Shown here: piece by piece, positions 53,962-61,612 of the stretch
Numbering within the stretch: position 1 is the first letter of the stretch
How the letters are laid out: the number at the start of each line of letters is the position of its first letter
Source: Armatimonadota bacterium
GTDB lineage: Bacteria > Armatimonadota > HRBIN16
DNA: 64,000 bases
Assembly (NCBI GenBank): GCA_026003175.1
Contig: BPGT01000002.1
Coordinates: 868,001 to 932,000 of the forward strand
Reading direction: 5' to 3'
Program-made: the position numbers and the translations under genes
The notes under the pieces: generated by a model
The model's database searches: none
Told to the model about the DNA's origin: nothing
The model's input: the letters and a program-made list of their open reading frames with translations, nothing else

Positions 53962-54804
53962 TCAGTTGGGCCACCACTGTGCACCCAGCGCGTTCAGGTT
54001 GGCATTAGTCAGCAGGGTGCCGCAGGGTTGGTCAGGCAGCCCATAACCCGCCGCTGTGAGGGGCAGGATGGCTGCCGGGTCGGCACACCACTTCGCTCGG
54101 TCAGCCTCGATAGCCGGCACAGCAAAGCGGTGTCCGCCGATGGTGAAACCTATCCACAGCATATTCTTCACATGCCCATCTGCAAAGGTGACGTTGAACC
54201 TACCTCCATGTCGCAAACTGCTGTTTTTGGCAGGACCTCTGTAGGAGTCGAGGATCCAGTCGGTCCCCATCGTGGGGCGATACGTGTCGTAGCTATCGCT
54301 GTGTACAAACACCTCGGCCGGTGCAACGAGAGCCGACATCGGCTTGCCAGCCTGGTAAGATTGGCCAAATGGTGTCCTTTGCTCAGGTTCTAGGATACCA
54401 CCTCCTGCGTAGATGAGTGGTCCCCAGTTATAACCATAGTTCACCTTCTGGCCAGGGGGCGGCACACCGAGCGCCGCAGCAATATTGGGACGCCAGGTAT
54501 CGCACTCCGATTCCGAAGCCGAAGGGCATCTCCACACCTGTGTGTTCTTGATGTACGGATACAACAGCAGGTACTCCGCGGCACGCTCCAGGTTGCCGTA
54601 CCCACCGTACACCATCGGGAATCGTTCGTCGTAGTCCTGAGTGTACATCATCACGGAGTTAGCCATCTGTTTCAGGTTCGACAGGCAACTCGCCTGACGA
54701 GCCTTCTCGCGGGCCTGGGCGAACACGGGAAACAGTATCGCCGCCAGTATCGCGATGATGGCTATCACCACGAGTAGCTCGATCAGCGTGAACGCGCGTT
54801 TCAT
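53962..54804 (-). CDS. Prepilin-type H-X9-DG protein (pseudopilin-like)
   Basis: The 280-residue protein has leader MKRA, then [19 protein letters not shown], then [57 protein letters not shown] near residue 215 is a complete H-X9-DG. ATG at 54804 has AAAGGAGGG eight bases upstream. A small lipoprotein gene follows with 12 bases between. No regulator gene precedes it; the 167-base gap to the cupin gene holds a short AAGCC-TGT/ACA-GGCTT hairpin near 54860. Confidence 0.9.
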   Translation of the reverse strand: MKRAFTLIELLVVIAIIAILAAILFPVFAQAREKARQASCLSNLKQMANSVMMYTQDYDERFPMVYGGYGNLERAAEYLLLYPYIKNTQVWRCPSASESECDTWRPNIAAALGVPPPGQKVNYGYNWGPLIYAGGGILEPEQRTPFGQSYQAGKPMSALVAPAEVFVHSDSYDTYRPTMGTDWILDSYRGPAKNSSLRHGGRFNVTFADGHVKNMLWIGFTIGGHRFAVPAIEADRAKWCADPAAILPLTAAGYGLPDQPCGTLLTNANLNALGAQWWPN

Positions 54805-54971
54805 GTGTTTACCCTCCTTTGGCAGACTGTGCAATCTTGTTGTGTGCGATGCATGTTAAGCCCGTGTGAAAACAGGCTTCACAGCGCTTGAGGATGTCCT
54901 CTCCACCATCCGAATATTTGTTTATTTCCCTCATATCACCCCCTTGTCTTACGGAGGATACACCTGCGGTA

Positions 54972-55394
54972 TTATCGCTCGAAGGGACGTTGCTGTCTAC
55001 CGGTATCGGCTCGGTATCTGTCCACAGGTATTTTCTCTACCTTCAGCACGGGGAGATAGCCTTCCTTCTCCATGTAATAGTGCCCATAGGGGTGTGAGCC
55101 TTCGGGTATGGTGCCGGGGAACGGGAAAATGGCTACCCCTTCTTCCAGCGCGACACAGCCATGCTCTGTCCCCGCCTCGATCATCCAGATGTCACCCTTT
55201 TCCAGGATGAACTCGTGGTACTGCCCTTCTCGGTCTATCATGTACGCCTTTGCCCTGCCGTCCATGATGACCCACGTCTCATCGTGGTCGTGGAAGTGTT
55301 TCTCTACCACCTCACCGGGCGGATGATAATTCGGTTTGGGGTTCTTGTAGATCGCCAACGGGTTCACCTCCATTAGCGGATTCGCGACAGGCAT
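54972..55394 (-). CDS. Cupin-domain protein
   Basis: The 140-residue single-domain cupin has motif 1 KHFHDHDETWVIMDGRAKAYM (G-x5-H-x-H-x3-E type) and motif 2 KGDIWMIEAGTEHGCVAL. The His and Glu residues can bind a metal. Such small cupins act as sugar isomerases, dioxygenases or simple ligand-binding proteins; substrate unknown. ATG at 55394 has CAGGAGA upstream; ATG 55373 is an alternative. It stands apart from the neighbours and is divergent from the RRM gene. Confidence 0.85.
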   Translation of the reverse strand: MPVANPLMEVNPLAIYKNPKPNYHPPGEVVEKHFHDHDETWVIMDGRAKAYMIDREGQYHEFILEKGDIWMIEAGTEHGCVALEEGVAIFPFPGTIPEGSHPYGHYYMEKEGYLPVLKVEKIPVDRYRADTGRQQRPFER

Positions 55395-55461
55395 CCCGTC
55401 TCCTGCATGAAAGCGCTGACGGTTTTTTTGAAAAAAAATATTCCAGACGCCCCCAAACCCC

Positions 55462-55489
55462 TTGTTTTACCCTGCATTTATGGTATACT
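55462..55489 (+). promoter_or_regulatory. Promoter of the RRM-protein gene
   Basis: TTGTTT (55462-55467), a 16-base spacer and TATACT (55484-55489). The predicted start near 55496 gives an untranslated leader of about 137 bases. Confidence 0.55.
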
Positions 55490-55506
55490 ACCATTGTTCG
55501 GTGTTC

Positions 55507-55569
55507 GTTGCACGCAACGGTTCGGGTCCGAGGTCCGTAAGCCTCATGTGAGGAGACCGCGTTCGAGCC
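55507..55569 (+). ncRNA. Candidate structured 5' leader of the RRM-protein mRNA
   Basis: A hairpin GTTG-CACG-CAAC (55507-55518) is followed by a nested three-part stem: GGTTCG (55519-55524) with CGAGCC (55564-55569), inside it GGTC (55532-55535) with GACC (55555-55558), and inside that CCTCA-TG-TGAGG (55542-55553). Long structured leaders are common for cold-shock and RNA-binding protein genes, which often control themselves. Confidence 0.4.
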
Positions 55570-55632
55570 TGTCGGCAGCACCGTAACAGAAATCCGGGAG
55601 GCAGGACGCTTCCCAGCATGAGGTAAAAAAAC

Positions 55633-55938
55633 ATGTCGCAAACCACTTCGTTGTTCGTAGGAAATCTTTCCTACGCCACCACCGCAGAGCAACTGCGTGA
55701 TCTGTTCGCCCCGTGGGGTCCCGTCGAGGATGCCCGTGTCGTCGAAGGACGCGGTTTTGGCTTCGTGGACATCCCCAGCGAGAACATGCAGGCGGCGATT
55801 GACGCCACCAATGGTCAGGTGTTCATGGGCAGAACCATCACCGTCAATCAGGCACGTCCCCGCACCGAGCGGCGCGAGGGCGGCTTCCGCAGCGACCGCG
55901 GCGGTTACGGCTCCGGGCGACGCGATAGACGCTGGTAA
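55633..55938 (+). CDS. RRM-type RNA-binding protein
   Basis: This 101-residue protein has a single RNA recognition motif (5-80): RNP2 LFVGNL, RNP1 RGFGFVDI, and the final strand RTITVNQARPR. An Arg/Gly-rich tail (RREGGFRSDRGGYGSGRR) follows. Glycine-rich RRM proteins of this size occur in cyanobacteria and other phyla, and several are cold-induced. The ATG at 55633 has only a weak ribosome site (ATGAGGT), reached through a long structured leader. It converges with mutS2 across a terminator. Confidence 0.93.
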   Translation: MSQTTSLFVGNLSYATTAEQLRDLFAPWGPVEDARVVEGRGFGFVDIPSENMQAAIDATNGQVFMGRTITVNQARPRTERREGGFRSDRGGYGSGRRDRRW

Positions 55939-55960
55939 GCCCGAACCACAAACAACGTGC

Positions 55961-55986
55961 AACGGCACGCCGTACGGCGTGCCGTT
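55961..55986. terminator. Bidirectional terminator between the RRM gene and mutS2
   Basis: AACGGCACGCCG and CGGCGTGCCGTT form a perfect 12-bp stem around TA, flanked by AAAC on one side and TTTGTGCTTTC on the other. Confidence 0.7.
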
Positions 55987-55999
55987 TGTGCTTTCTACC

Positions 56000-58327
56000 C
56001 TACCGGAAGGTAACTACAGTCACCCCATCTCCGCCTTCAGCAGGCTCTGCGCTGCGATAAGAAGCCACCAGTGGATGGGTCCTTAAGTACTCTCGCACCG
56101 CCTGTCTCAATGTGCCTGTACCTTTACCGTGGATGACGCGCACCTGCTCTAATCCCGCCGCGTACGCCTCATCCAGATAACGCTCCAGATTGGCGAGAGC
56201 CTCTTCCACCCTCTGCATCCTCAGCATGATTTCGGGCGAGATACTCGCCGTGCGAGCGAGGTTGACAGGCACAGATACCACAGGACGGGCTGTGGGCTTT
56301 TCCTCAACCCGACGCAACGCCTCGCGCGGAACCGTCACCCGAATGGCTCCCGCCTGCACCACCGCCTCTTTTTCTGTCATCTGTAACACCGTGCCCGTGA
56401 CGTTGAGCGTGGTGACGCGGACGATGTCGCCTTCGCGTATCTCGGCGCGAACAGGGGCGGGAGCGGGAGAAGTGAGCAGACGTTTCATCTGCTCGGCAGC
56501 CTGACGCACCTGCTGACGTGCTTCCTGCGCTTGCCGGTTCTCACGCGGCTGCTCGCGCAGGCGACGGTACGCCTCCTCCGCTTGCTGCAGTATCTGCTGG
56601 AGACGCTCTTGCACCTCCTGCGCTACCTGCTCGCGCAGCCGCTGGCGTTCCTCCTCCAGCTTTTCCAGCCGTTGCTGGAGCTGCGTGCGCAGGTTTTCCA
56701 CTTCCTGACGCTCTCTATCGACAGTGAAACGGTCCTGCTCGAGAGCACGCTGTTCCTCTTCCAGCCGACGCATGATACTGGCCGCCTCCGTTTCGCGCCC
56801 AGCAAGGCGCGCCCGAGCAGTCTCTATCACGGACTGGGGCAACCCCAGCCTCTGCGCAATCACTATCGCATGGCTGGAACCTGGCGTGCCGATGCGCAGG
56901 TGATACGTCGGGCGCAGGGTCTGGATGTCGAACTCCACCGAGGCGTTCTGCACCCCTTGCCGCGCGTAGGCGTAGCTTTTCAACTCGCCGTAGTGGGTGG
57001 TCGCCATCACGCGCGAACGGCGCGCCAGCAGATAGTCCAGTATCGCCTGCGCCAGCGCGGCGCCTTCAGCAGGGTCGGTACCCGCGCCCAGTTCGTCCAG
57101 CAGCACCAGCGTGCGCTCGTCGCAGTGCGGAAGCGTTCCGGCGATGTTGGTGATATGACCGGAGAAGGTAGATAGCGACTGCTCGATGCTCTGCTCGTCG
57201 CCGATGTCGGCAAAGACCTTTTCAAACACCGCCGTCTCCGTTCCCGAGTCGGCGGGTACGTGCAGCCCCGACTGCATCATCAGCGTCAGTAAGCCCACCG
57301 TTTTGAGCGTCACCGTCTTGCCACCCGTGTTGGGTCCTGTGATGAGCAAGATGCGAAACCGCTCACCCAGCTCCACATCAATGGGCACGACGGGTGGTTT
57401 GAGCAGAGGATGGCGTGCTTTGCGCAGGCGGATTTTGCCCTGCGTGTTCAGAGCAGGCTCCACCGCATCCCACTCCGCGCTGAGGAGGGCGCGTGCGTTG
57501 ATGAAATCCAGCTCGCCCAGAGCGTCGCAGGTCAGCAGAAGCGCATCGCACTGCTTGCCCACCAGCGCGCTCAACTCCGCCAGAATACGTTCTACCTCGT
57601 TCTGCTCGGCAATCTGTGCCTCGCGAATCTGGTTGCCGAGGTCTACCACCTCCTGCGGCTCCATGAACAGCGTGGCTCCCGACGCGCTCACGTCATGCAC
57701 GATTCCGCCGAACTGCACGCGATACTCCGCTTTGACAGGCAGACAGTAGCGGTCGCCGCGCATGGTGATGACCGGCTCCTGCAGCATGTTGCGGATGCGC
57801 GCGGAGTTGAGCGTCGCTTGCAGGCGTTCGGTAATGCGGGAGTGCAGATGCCGAAGGCGCTGGCGGATTCGCGTCAGCTCCGCGCTGGCACTGTCGTCAA
57901 CGGTAGCATCCTCGCGCAGACAACGACGGATTTCACTCACCACATCGGGTAAAGGCTCCAGCTGCCGCGCCAGCACACACAACGCAGGGCACTGCTCCTC
58001 CCGCGCCAGCAGGAACACACGCAAACGCCTGGCTGTCTCCAGAGTGTCAGCGATAGATAGAAGCACTTCTGGAGTTAACACTCCCCCCGCGCGCGCCAGT
58101 GACACCGCCGAGCGCACATCCTGTGCTCCACGCAAAGACATCTCCTCCGCCAGGTCTATCAGCCGACGCGCCTCAGAGGTCTGCTGCAAACGCAGGCGAA
58201 TGAGGTCGATGTCGGTAGAGGGAGATACCTGACGCGCTCGCTCCGCGCCCATCGGCGTGGCGCAATGTGCCGCCAGCTTCTGCCGGATAGCGTCGTACTC
58301 CAGAACCTTGAGGGTGTGTGTGTTCAT
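56000..58327 (-). CDS. mutS2: Endonuclease MutS2
   Basis: The 775-residue MutS-family ATPase lacks the mismatch-recognition domain. In other bacteria it suppresses recombination or rescues collided ribosomes. Walker A ITGPNTGGKTVTLKTVGLL lies near 330 and Walker B TLVLLDELGAGTDPAEG near 410. A long coiled coil (about 510-620) precedes a KOW-like segment and the C-terminal Smr domain (about 700-775). In Smr the usual L-D-L-R/H-G motif reads IMLRMQ before RVEEAL, losing the acidic residue, while HGKGTGTLR is intact. ATG at 58327; a TATAAT box lies at 58447-58452 on this strand. Confidence 0.94.
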   Translation of the reverse strand: MNTHTLKVLEYDAIRQKLAAHCATPMGAERARQVSPSTDIDLIRLRLQQTSEARRLIDLAEEMSLRGAQDVRSAVSLARAGGVLTPEVLLSIADTLETARRLRVFLLAREEQCPALCVLARQLEPLPDVVSEIRRCLREDATVDDSASAELTRIRQRLRHLHSRITERLQATLNSARIRNMLQEPVITMRGDRYCLPVKAEYRVQFGGIVHDVSASGATLFMEPQEVVDLGNQIREAQIAEQNEVERILAELSALVGKQCDALLLTCDALGELDFINARALLSAEWDAVEPALNTQGKIRLRKARHPLLKPPVVPIDVELGERFRILLITGPNTGGKTVTLKTVGLLTLMMQSGLHVPADSGTETAVFEKVFADIGDEQSIEQSLSTFSGHITNIAGTLPHCDERTLVLLDELGAGTDPAEGAALAQAILDYLLARRSRVMATTHYGELKSYAYARQGVQNASVEFDIQTLRPTYHLRIGTPGSSHAIVIAQRLGLPQSVIETARARLAGRETEAASIMRRLEEEQRALEQDRFTVDRERQEVENLRTQLQQRLEKLEEERQRLREQVAQEVQERLQQILQQAEEAYRRLREQPRENRQAQEARQQVRQAAEQMKRLLTSPAPAPVRAEIREGDIVRVTTLNVTGTVLQMTEKEAVVQAGAIRVTVPREALRRVEEKPTARPVVSVPVNLARTASISPEIMLRMQRVEEALANLERYLDEAYAAGLEQVRVIHGKGTGTLRQAVREYLRTHPLVASYRSAEPAEGGDGVTVVTFR

Positions 58328-58490
58328 TACACGGCTGGATAGATGATTTTTCTTCCTCTATGATGCCGGTTGCACTACCGGACGGTTAAGCATCCTGCCT
58401 GGGGTTGACGTCTAACAGTCTACCACCGTCACGCATCACCATCGTTATTATAGCAGATGGCGCTCCACACGATGAACCCCCTGCGTGCGC

Positions 58491-58522
58491 CAGAGGGGCA
58501 GACGCTGACGTCTGCCCCTCTG
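58491..58522. terminator. Perfect 14-bp hairpin after the chemoreceptor gene
   Basis: CAGAGGGGCAGACG and CGTCTGCCCCTCTG surround CTGA. It lies 35 bases after the chemoreceptor stop and upstream of mutS2. No T-run; it may be a palindromic repeat used as terminator. Confidence 0.55.
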
Positions 58523-58557
58523 TGATGTGTCCTGTGCACCTTCGCAGAAGTGAGCGG

Positions 58558-60550
58558 TTACGCCGCTAAACGCAGGTGTGCTCGGCTGTCCGTCTCCTCG
58601 TAGCGGAATCGGCTCACCAGCTGCTGCAACTGTTGCGCCATGTTCGCCAGCTCCTGCGCCGCCGCGGCGACCTCTTCAGACGAGGCGTTCAACTCCTCTG
58701 CACTCGCCGCTGCCTGCTCGCTGATGCTCGCCACCGACGCAATCGCCGAAGACACCTGCTCCGAACCCGATACCATCTCTAACGCCGCACGGGCGTTCTC
58801 CTGCGCACTCTGCAACACCGTGCTCACCGTCGCCAGAACCTGCTGCACGCTCGCCGACATCTGCTCCGCCACCGCTGTCACCGACTGCACCTCGCCTGCT
58901 ACTTGCTGCGCCGACTCCACAATCTGCACCAGCGCAGAACCCACCTGCTCACTGCGCGCAAAGCCGTCGGAGACCATTTTGCCTGTGGTACGGATGGCGT
59001 TGACCGTCTCTTCCACCCCCGCTCGCACATTGCCAATCAGAGCCGCTATCTCCTTGGTGGCAGCACCTGCCTGCTCCGCCAACTTGCGCACCTCATCCGC
59101 CACCACCGCGAAACCTCTGCCGTGCTCCCCAGCACGAGCCGCCTCTATCGCCGCGTTCAACGCCAGCAGGTTCGTCTGCTCCGCTATCTGTTCTATCGTC
59201 TGCACGATGTTGCCTATCTGCTGACCCAGCTGGTCTAACTGCGCCACCTTCTGGGCGGAGGCTTCTGCCTGCTCCTGAATCTGGCGCATGGTGTGTAGCA
59301 TCTCCTGCACCGACTGTCCACCCTGCTGGGCGATAGCGCTGGCTTGCTAGGCGGAGGCAGCCATCTGCTGGGCGGAGCGTGCGACCTCTTCCACCGCCTG
59401 GGCAGCCTGTTTCATGCCATCTTCCGCTTGCTGGGCGGCTTCGCGTTGCGTTTCGCTGCCCTGTTGCACGGTGCGGATGGCTCGGTCGAGGTTGTCCATC
59501 GCCTGAGCGGCTTCAGTGGCTTGCTGGGCGAGTTGTTCGCTGCCTCTGGCGATTTCATTGGAGGCTTGTCCTGACTGCTCGGTAGACGCCGCCAGCTGCT
59601 GGCTGGTGCTGGAGACGAAATGGGCGTTTTGGGCGATTTGCGCCACCGCATCTCGCAGGGAAACTTGCGCTTGCCGGTAGCCGTCCATCATGGCGCGCAG
59701 CTGTTCCACCATACCGTTGAAGGTCTTTGCCAGCACGCCAAACTCATCCTTTGTGTCCAGCGAGATGGTCTGGGCGGTGGATTGTACGCTGGCGGTCAGG
59801 TCGCCGTTGCCCATCGCCTGCATCGCCTGCTGCAGGCTGGTGATGTCGCCCGTGCGCAGAGTTTCCATTCGCTCCACCACCTGCGCCAGTGTGCCCGTGA
59901 TATAACGGGCGATGAACCAGCTAAGCAGCACGCCGATCAACACGGCAGCCAGCATCGCGCCGAGGATCAAAAGCCGTGACTGGGTATAGGTGCGACCAGC
60001 CTGCGCAGAAAGTTGCTTGCCGTAACTCTCTTTCCAGTCCAGCATTCTCTTCAGCGCGGGTACAATCTCGCCGAGGAAGATGTTCTTCATCTCGTTGTTA
60101 ATCAGCGATTCCGCCTGGTTACCTTTGCCCTGCCTGTCCAGTTCTACCAGCCGGGCGTGCCGCTGCAGGTATCGCTCCCACGACTGCTTCAGCTGGCTGA
60201 AGTTCTGGCGATCGTCTTCAAGGTGGATGGACGCCTCGTACTCTTTCAGGTGCTCTTCAATTTTGGACAGGCTCTCGCTCATCGCCTGCTCGATATCCTG
60301 AAGCAGAACAGGCTGTCCCGCCGCCAGGACATGGTTGAACTCGTAGAGGCGGAACTGACGCATCTCCCCGTTGATGGTGCCTATCGCGATGCTGCCCGGC
60401 AACGGGTCAGAGACGATGGTAATGGTTACTTTATCCATCTGTCCAAGCCGACTAATTGCAAACACACCTAACGCCAGCATCAGCAACCAGACAGGCTCCA
60501 AAGCCCGCTGCCAGCTTTGCTCTGGTGCTGAGGTTATAGAACCAGCTCAT
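58558..60550 (-). pseudogene. Methyl-accepting chemotaxis protein, broken by a frameshift and an amber codon
   Basis: A transmembrane chemoreceptor is encoded in three pieces. The true start is ATG 60550 with AAGGAGG ten bases upstream, giving MSWFYNLSTRAKLAAGFG. An extra base near 60485-60495 within TM1 shifts the frame to LMLALGVFAISRLGQMD. The next piece (60501 to 59347) has the periplasmic four-helix-bundle region, TM2 (LLILGAMLAAVLIGVLLSWFIARYI) and HAMP/linker helices. It stops at TAG (59349-59347) where CAG is expected. The same frame continues to 58558 with the signalling hairpin [36 protein letters not shown]. Single-base origin for both lesions suggests recent inactivation or sequence errors. 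Confidence 0.85.
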
Positions 60551-60692
60551 TGAGTACGCGCCTCCTTAGCAAGGGTGTCTTATGTTTCACCGTGCTGGAT
60601 TATCGGTCAAATCCCTCTGTTCTTCAGGTATTAACGACAGTTTGACATGCGCGACGCTTCTCGCCGGGGAGGGGATGGCTGCCTTACCCTGT

Positions 60693-60717
60693 GGAGGGCG
60701 AGGCTCCCGCCGAGCCG
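60693..60717. repeat. 25-bp intergenic repeat, copy 2
   Basis: Starts GGAGGGCGAGGCTCC and ends GAGCCG. Near-copy of 23133-23157, here in the gap before the outer-membrane protein gene. The gap 60551-60874 otherwise shows no gene. Confidence 0.6.
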
Positions 60718-60874
60718 TTGGTGTCATGCCCCTCTCTACCTAACCCTCTGCCCTTTTCACCATAATGACGGTGCAGAATCCGGTATTTGCTGCAGTATGA
60801 CAGACGCGGAAGAACGCCAAGAATCTTCCCTGCATACCTGCTTAGCAGGACAGGCAAAAGGAGGAAAAGGCCGG

Positions 60875-61612
60875 ATGCGCTTCGGCGTAGCTATAGCATG
60901 TGTTATTGTTATAGCCGTCTGTGTGCATGTCTCGCCCTCACATGCTCAGGTGAACACATGTGGAGCCTACACGCTGAGCTCCAAATACGTCTCGCGCGGC
61001 GTCAATACGGTGAACAACTGGGTGCTCCAGCAGAACACCGGCATCCAGCTGGGCAACCTGACCGCCTCAGCATGGGGCAACATGGAGCTGACCAACCACA
61101 ACGGCTCCCAATACGTGCGCAGTAAACCCGCCGGAACCTTCACCGAGTGGGACTTCAGCATAGAGTACGCCACCTCGTGGAAGAGCCTGCAAGTCGCGCT
61201 GGGCTGGATAGACTACCAGTATCCGGGCACCGGTTGGGAACGCACCCGCGAGGTATACCTGTCGCTCAGCAGCGATAGCACCTTGTCGCCGAGCCTGACC
61301 GTGTACCGGGATGTGCACGCCGCGAAGGGAACCTACATTACCGCTGGAATGGAACTGCCTCTGCAGGAGCAGCTCCGGCTGAGCGCGCAGGTCGGTTACG
61401 GTTGCCCGAAGTTTAACGGCTACTACTACGGCTGCGAGGCAGCATCATGGGTAGACCTGACGTTGGGGTTAAGCACTGCGCTGGATGTGGGCAAGGGATG
61501 GCAGATAAAACCCACCGTGTGGTACAGCACCTTGCTGGATAAACGCCTGATAGCTGACGCGCCCAACCGTCAGAACGTGTGGCTCAGTGTGGAGCTGTGT
61601 CGGGGGAAGTAA
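60875..61612 (+). CDS. Outer-membrane beta-barrel-like protein
   Basis: The 245-residue exported protein has a signal peptide (FGVAIACVIVIAVCVHVSPSHAQ). The mature part alternates amphipathic strands with short turns (AYTLSSKYVSRGV, GIQLGNLTASAWGNMELT, DFSIEYATSWKSLQVALGWIDYQY, EVYLSLSSDSTLSPSLTVYRDV), ending WLSVELCRGK. SKYVSRG near the N-terminus is typical of a bacterial conserved barrel family (Gcw_chp type). This points to a diderm envelope. ATG at 60875 has AGGAGG about ten bases upstream; the frame is open much further up without signal-like sequence. Its 3' end overlaps the convergent 61584 gene by 29 bases. Confidence 0.8.
   Translation: MRFGVAIACVIVIAVCVHVSPSHAQVNTCGAYTLSSKYVSRGVNTVNNWVLQQNTGIQLGNLTASAWGNMELTNHNGSQYVRSKPAGTFTEWDFSIEYATSWKSLQVALGWIDYQYPGTGWERTREVYLSLSSDSTLSPSLTVYRDVHAAKGTYITAGMELPLQEQLRLSAQVGYGCPKFNGYYYGCEAASWVDLTLGLSTALDVGKGWQIKPTVWYSTLLDKRLIADAPNRQNVWLSVELCRGK

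Noticed and set aside
59347-59349. Amber codon in the chemoreceptor as programmed read-through or pyrrolysine
   Set aside because: CAG-to-TAG is a single transition at a helix Gln, there is no read-through context, and the gene also has a frameshift, so decay or error is simpler.
60647-60874. N-terminal extension of the outer-membrane protein from an upstream start
   Set aside because: The signal peptide and ribosome site place the start at 60875; the upstream part overlaps a dispersed repeat.
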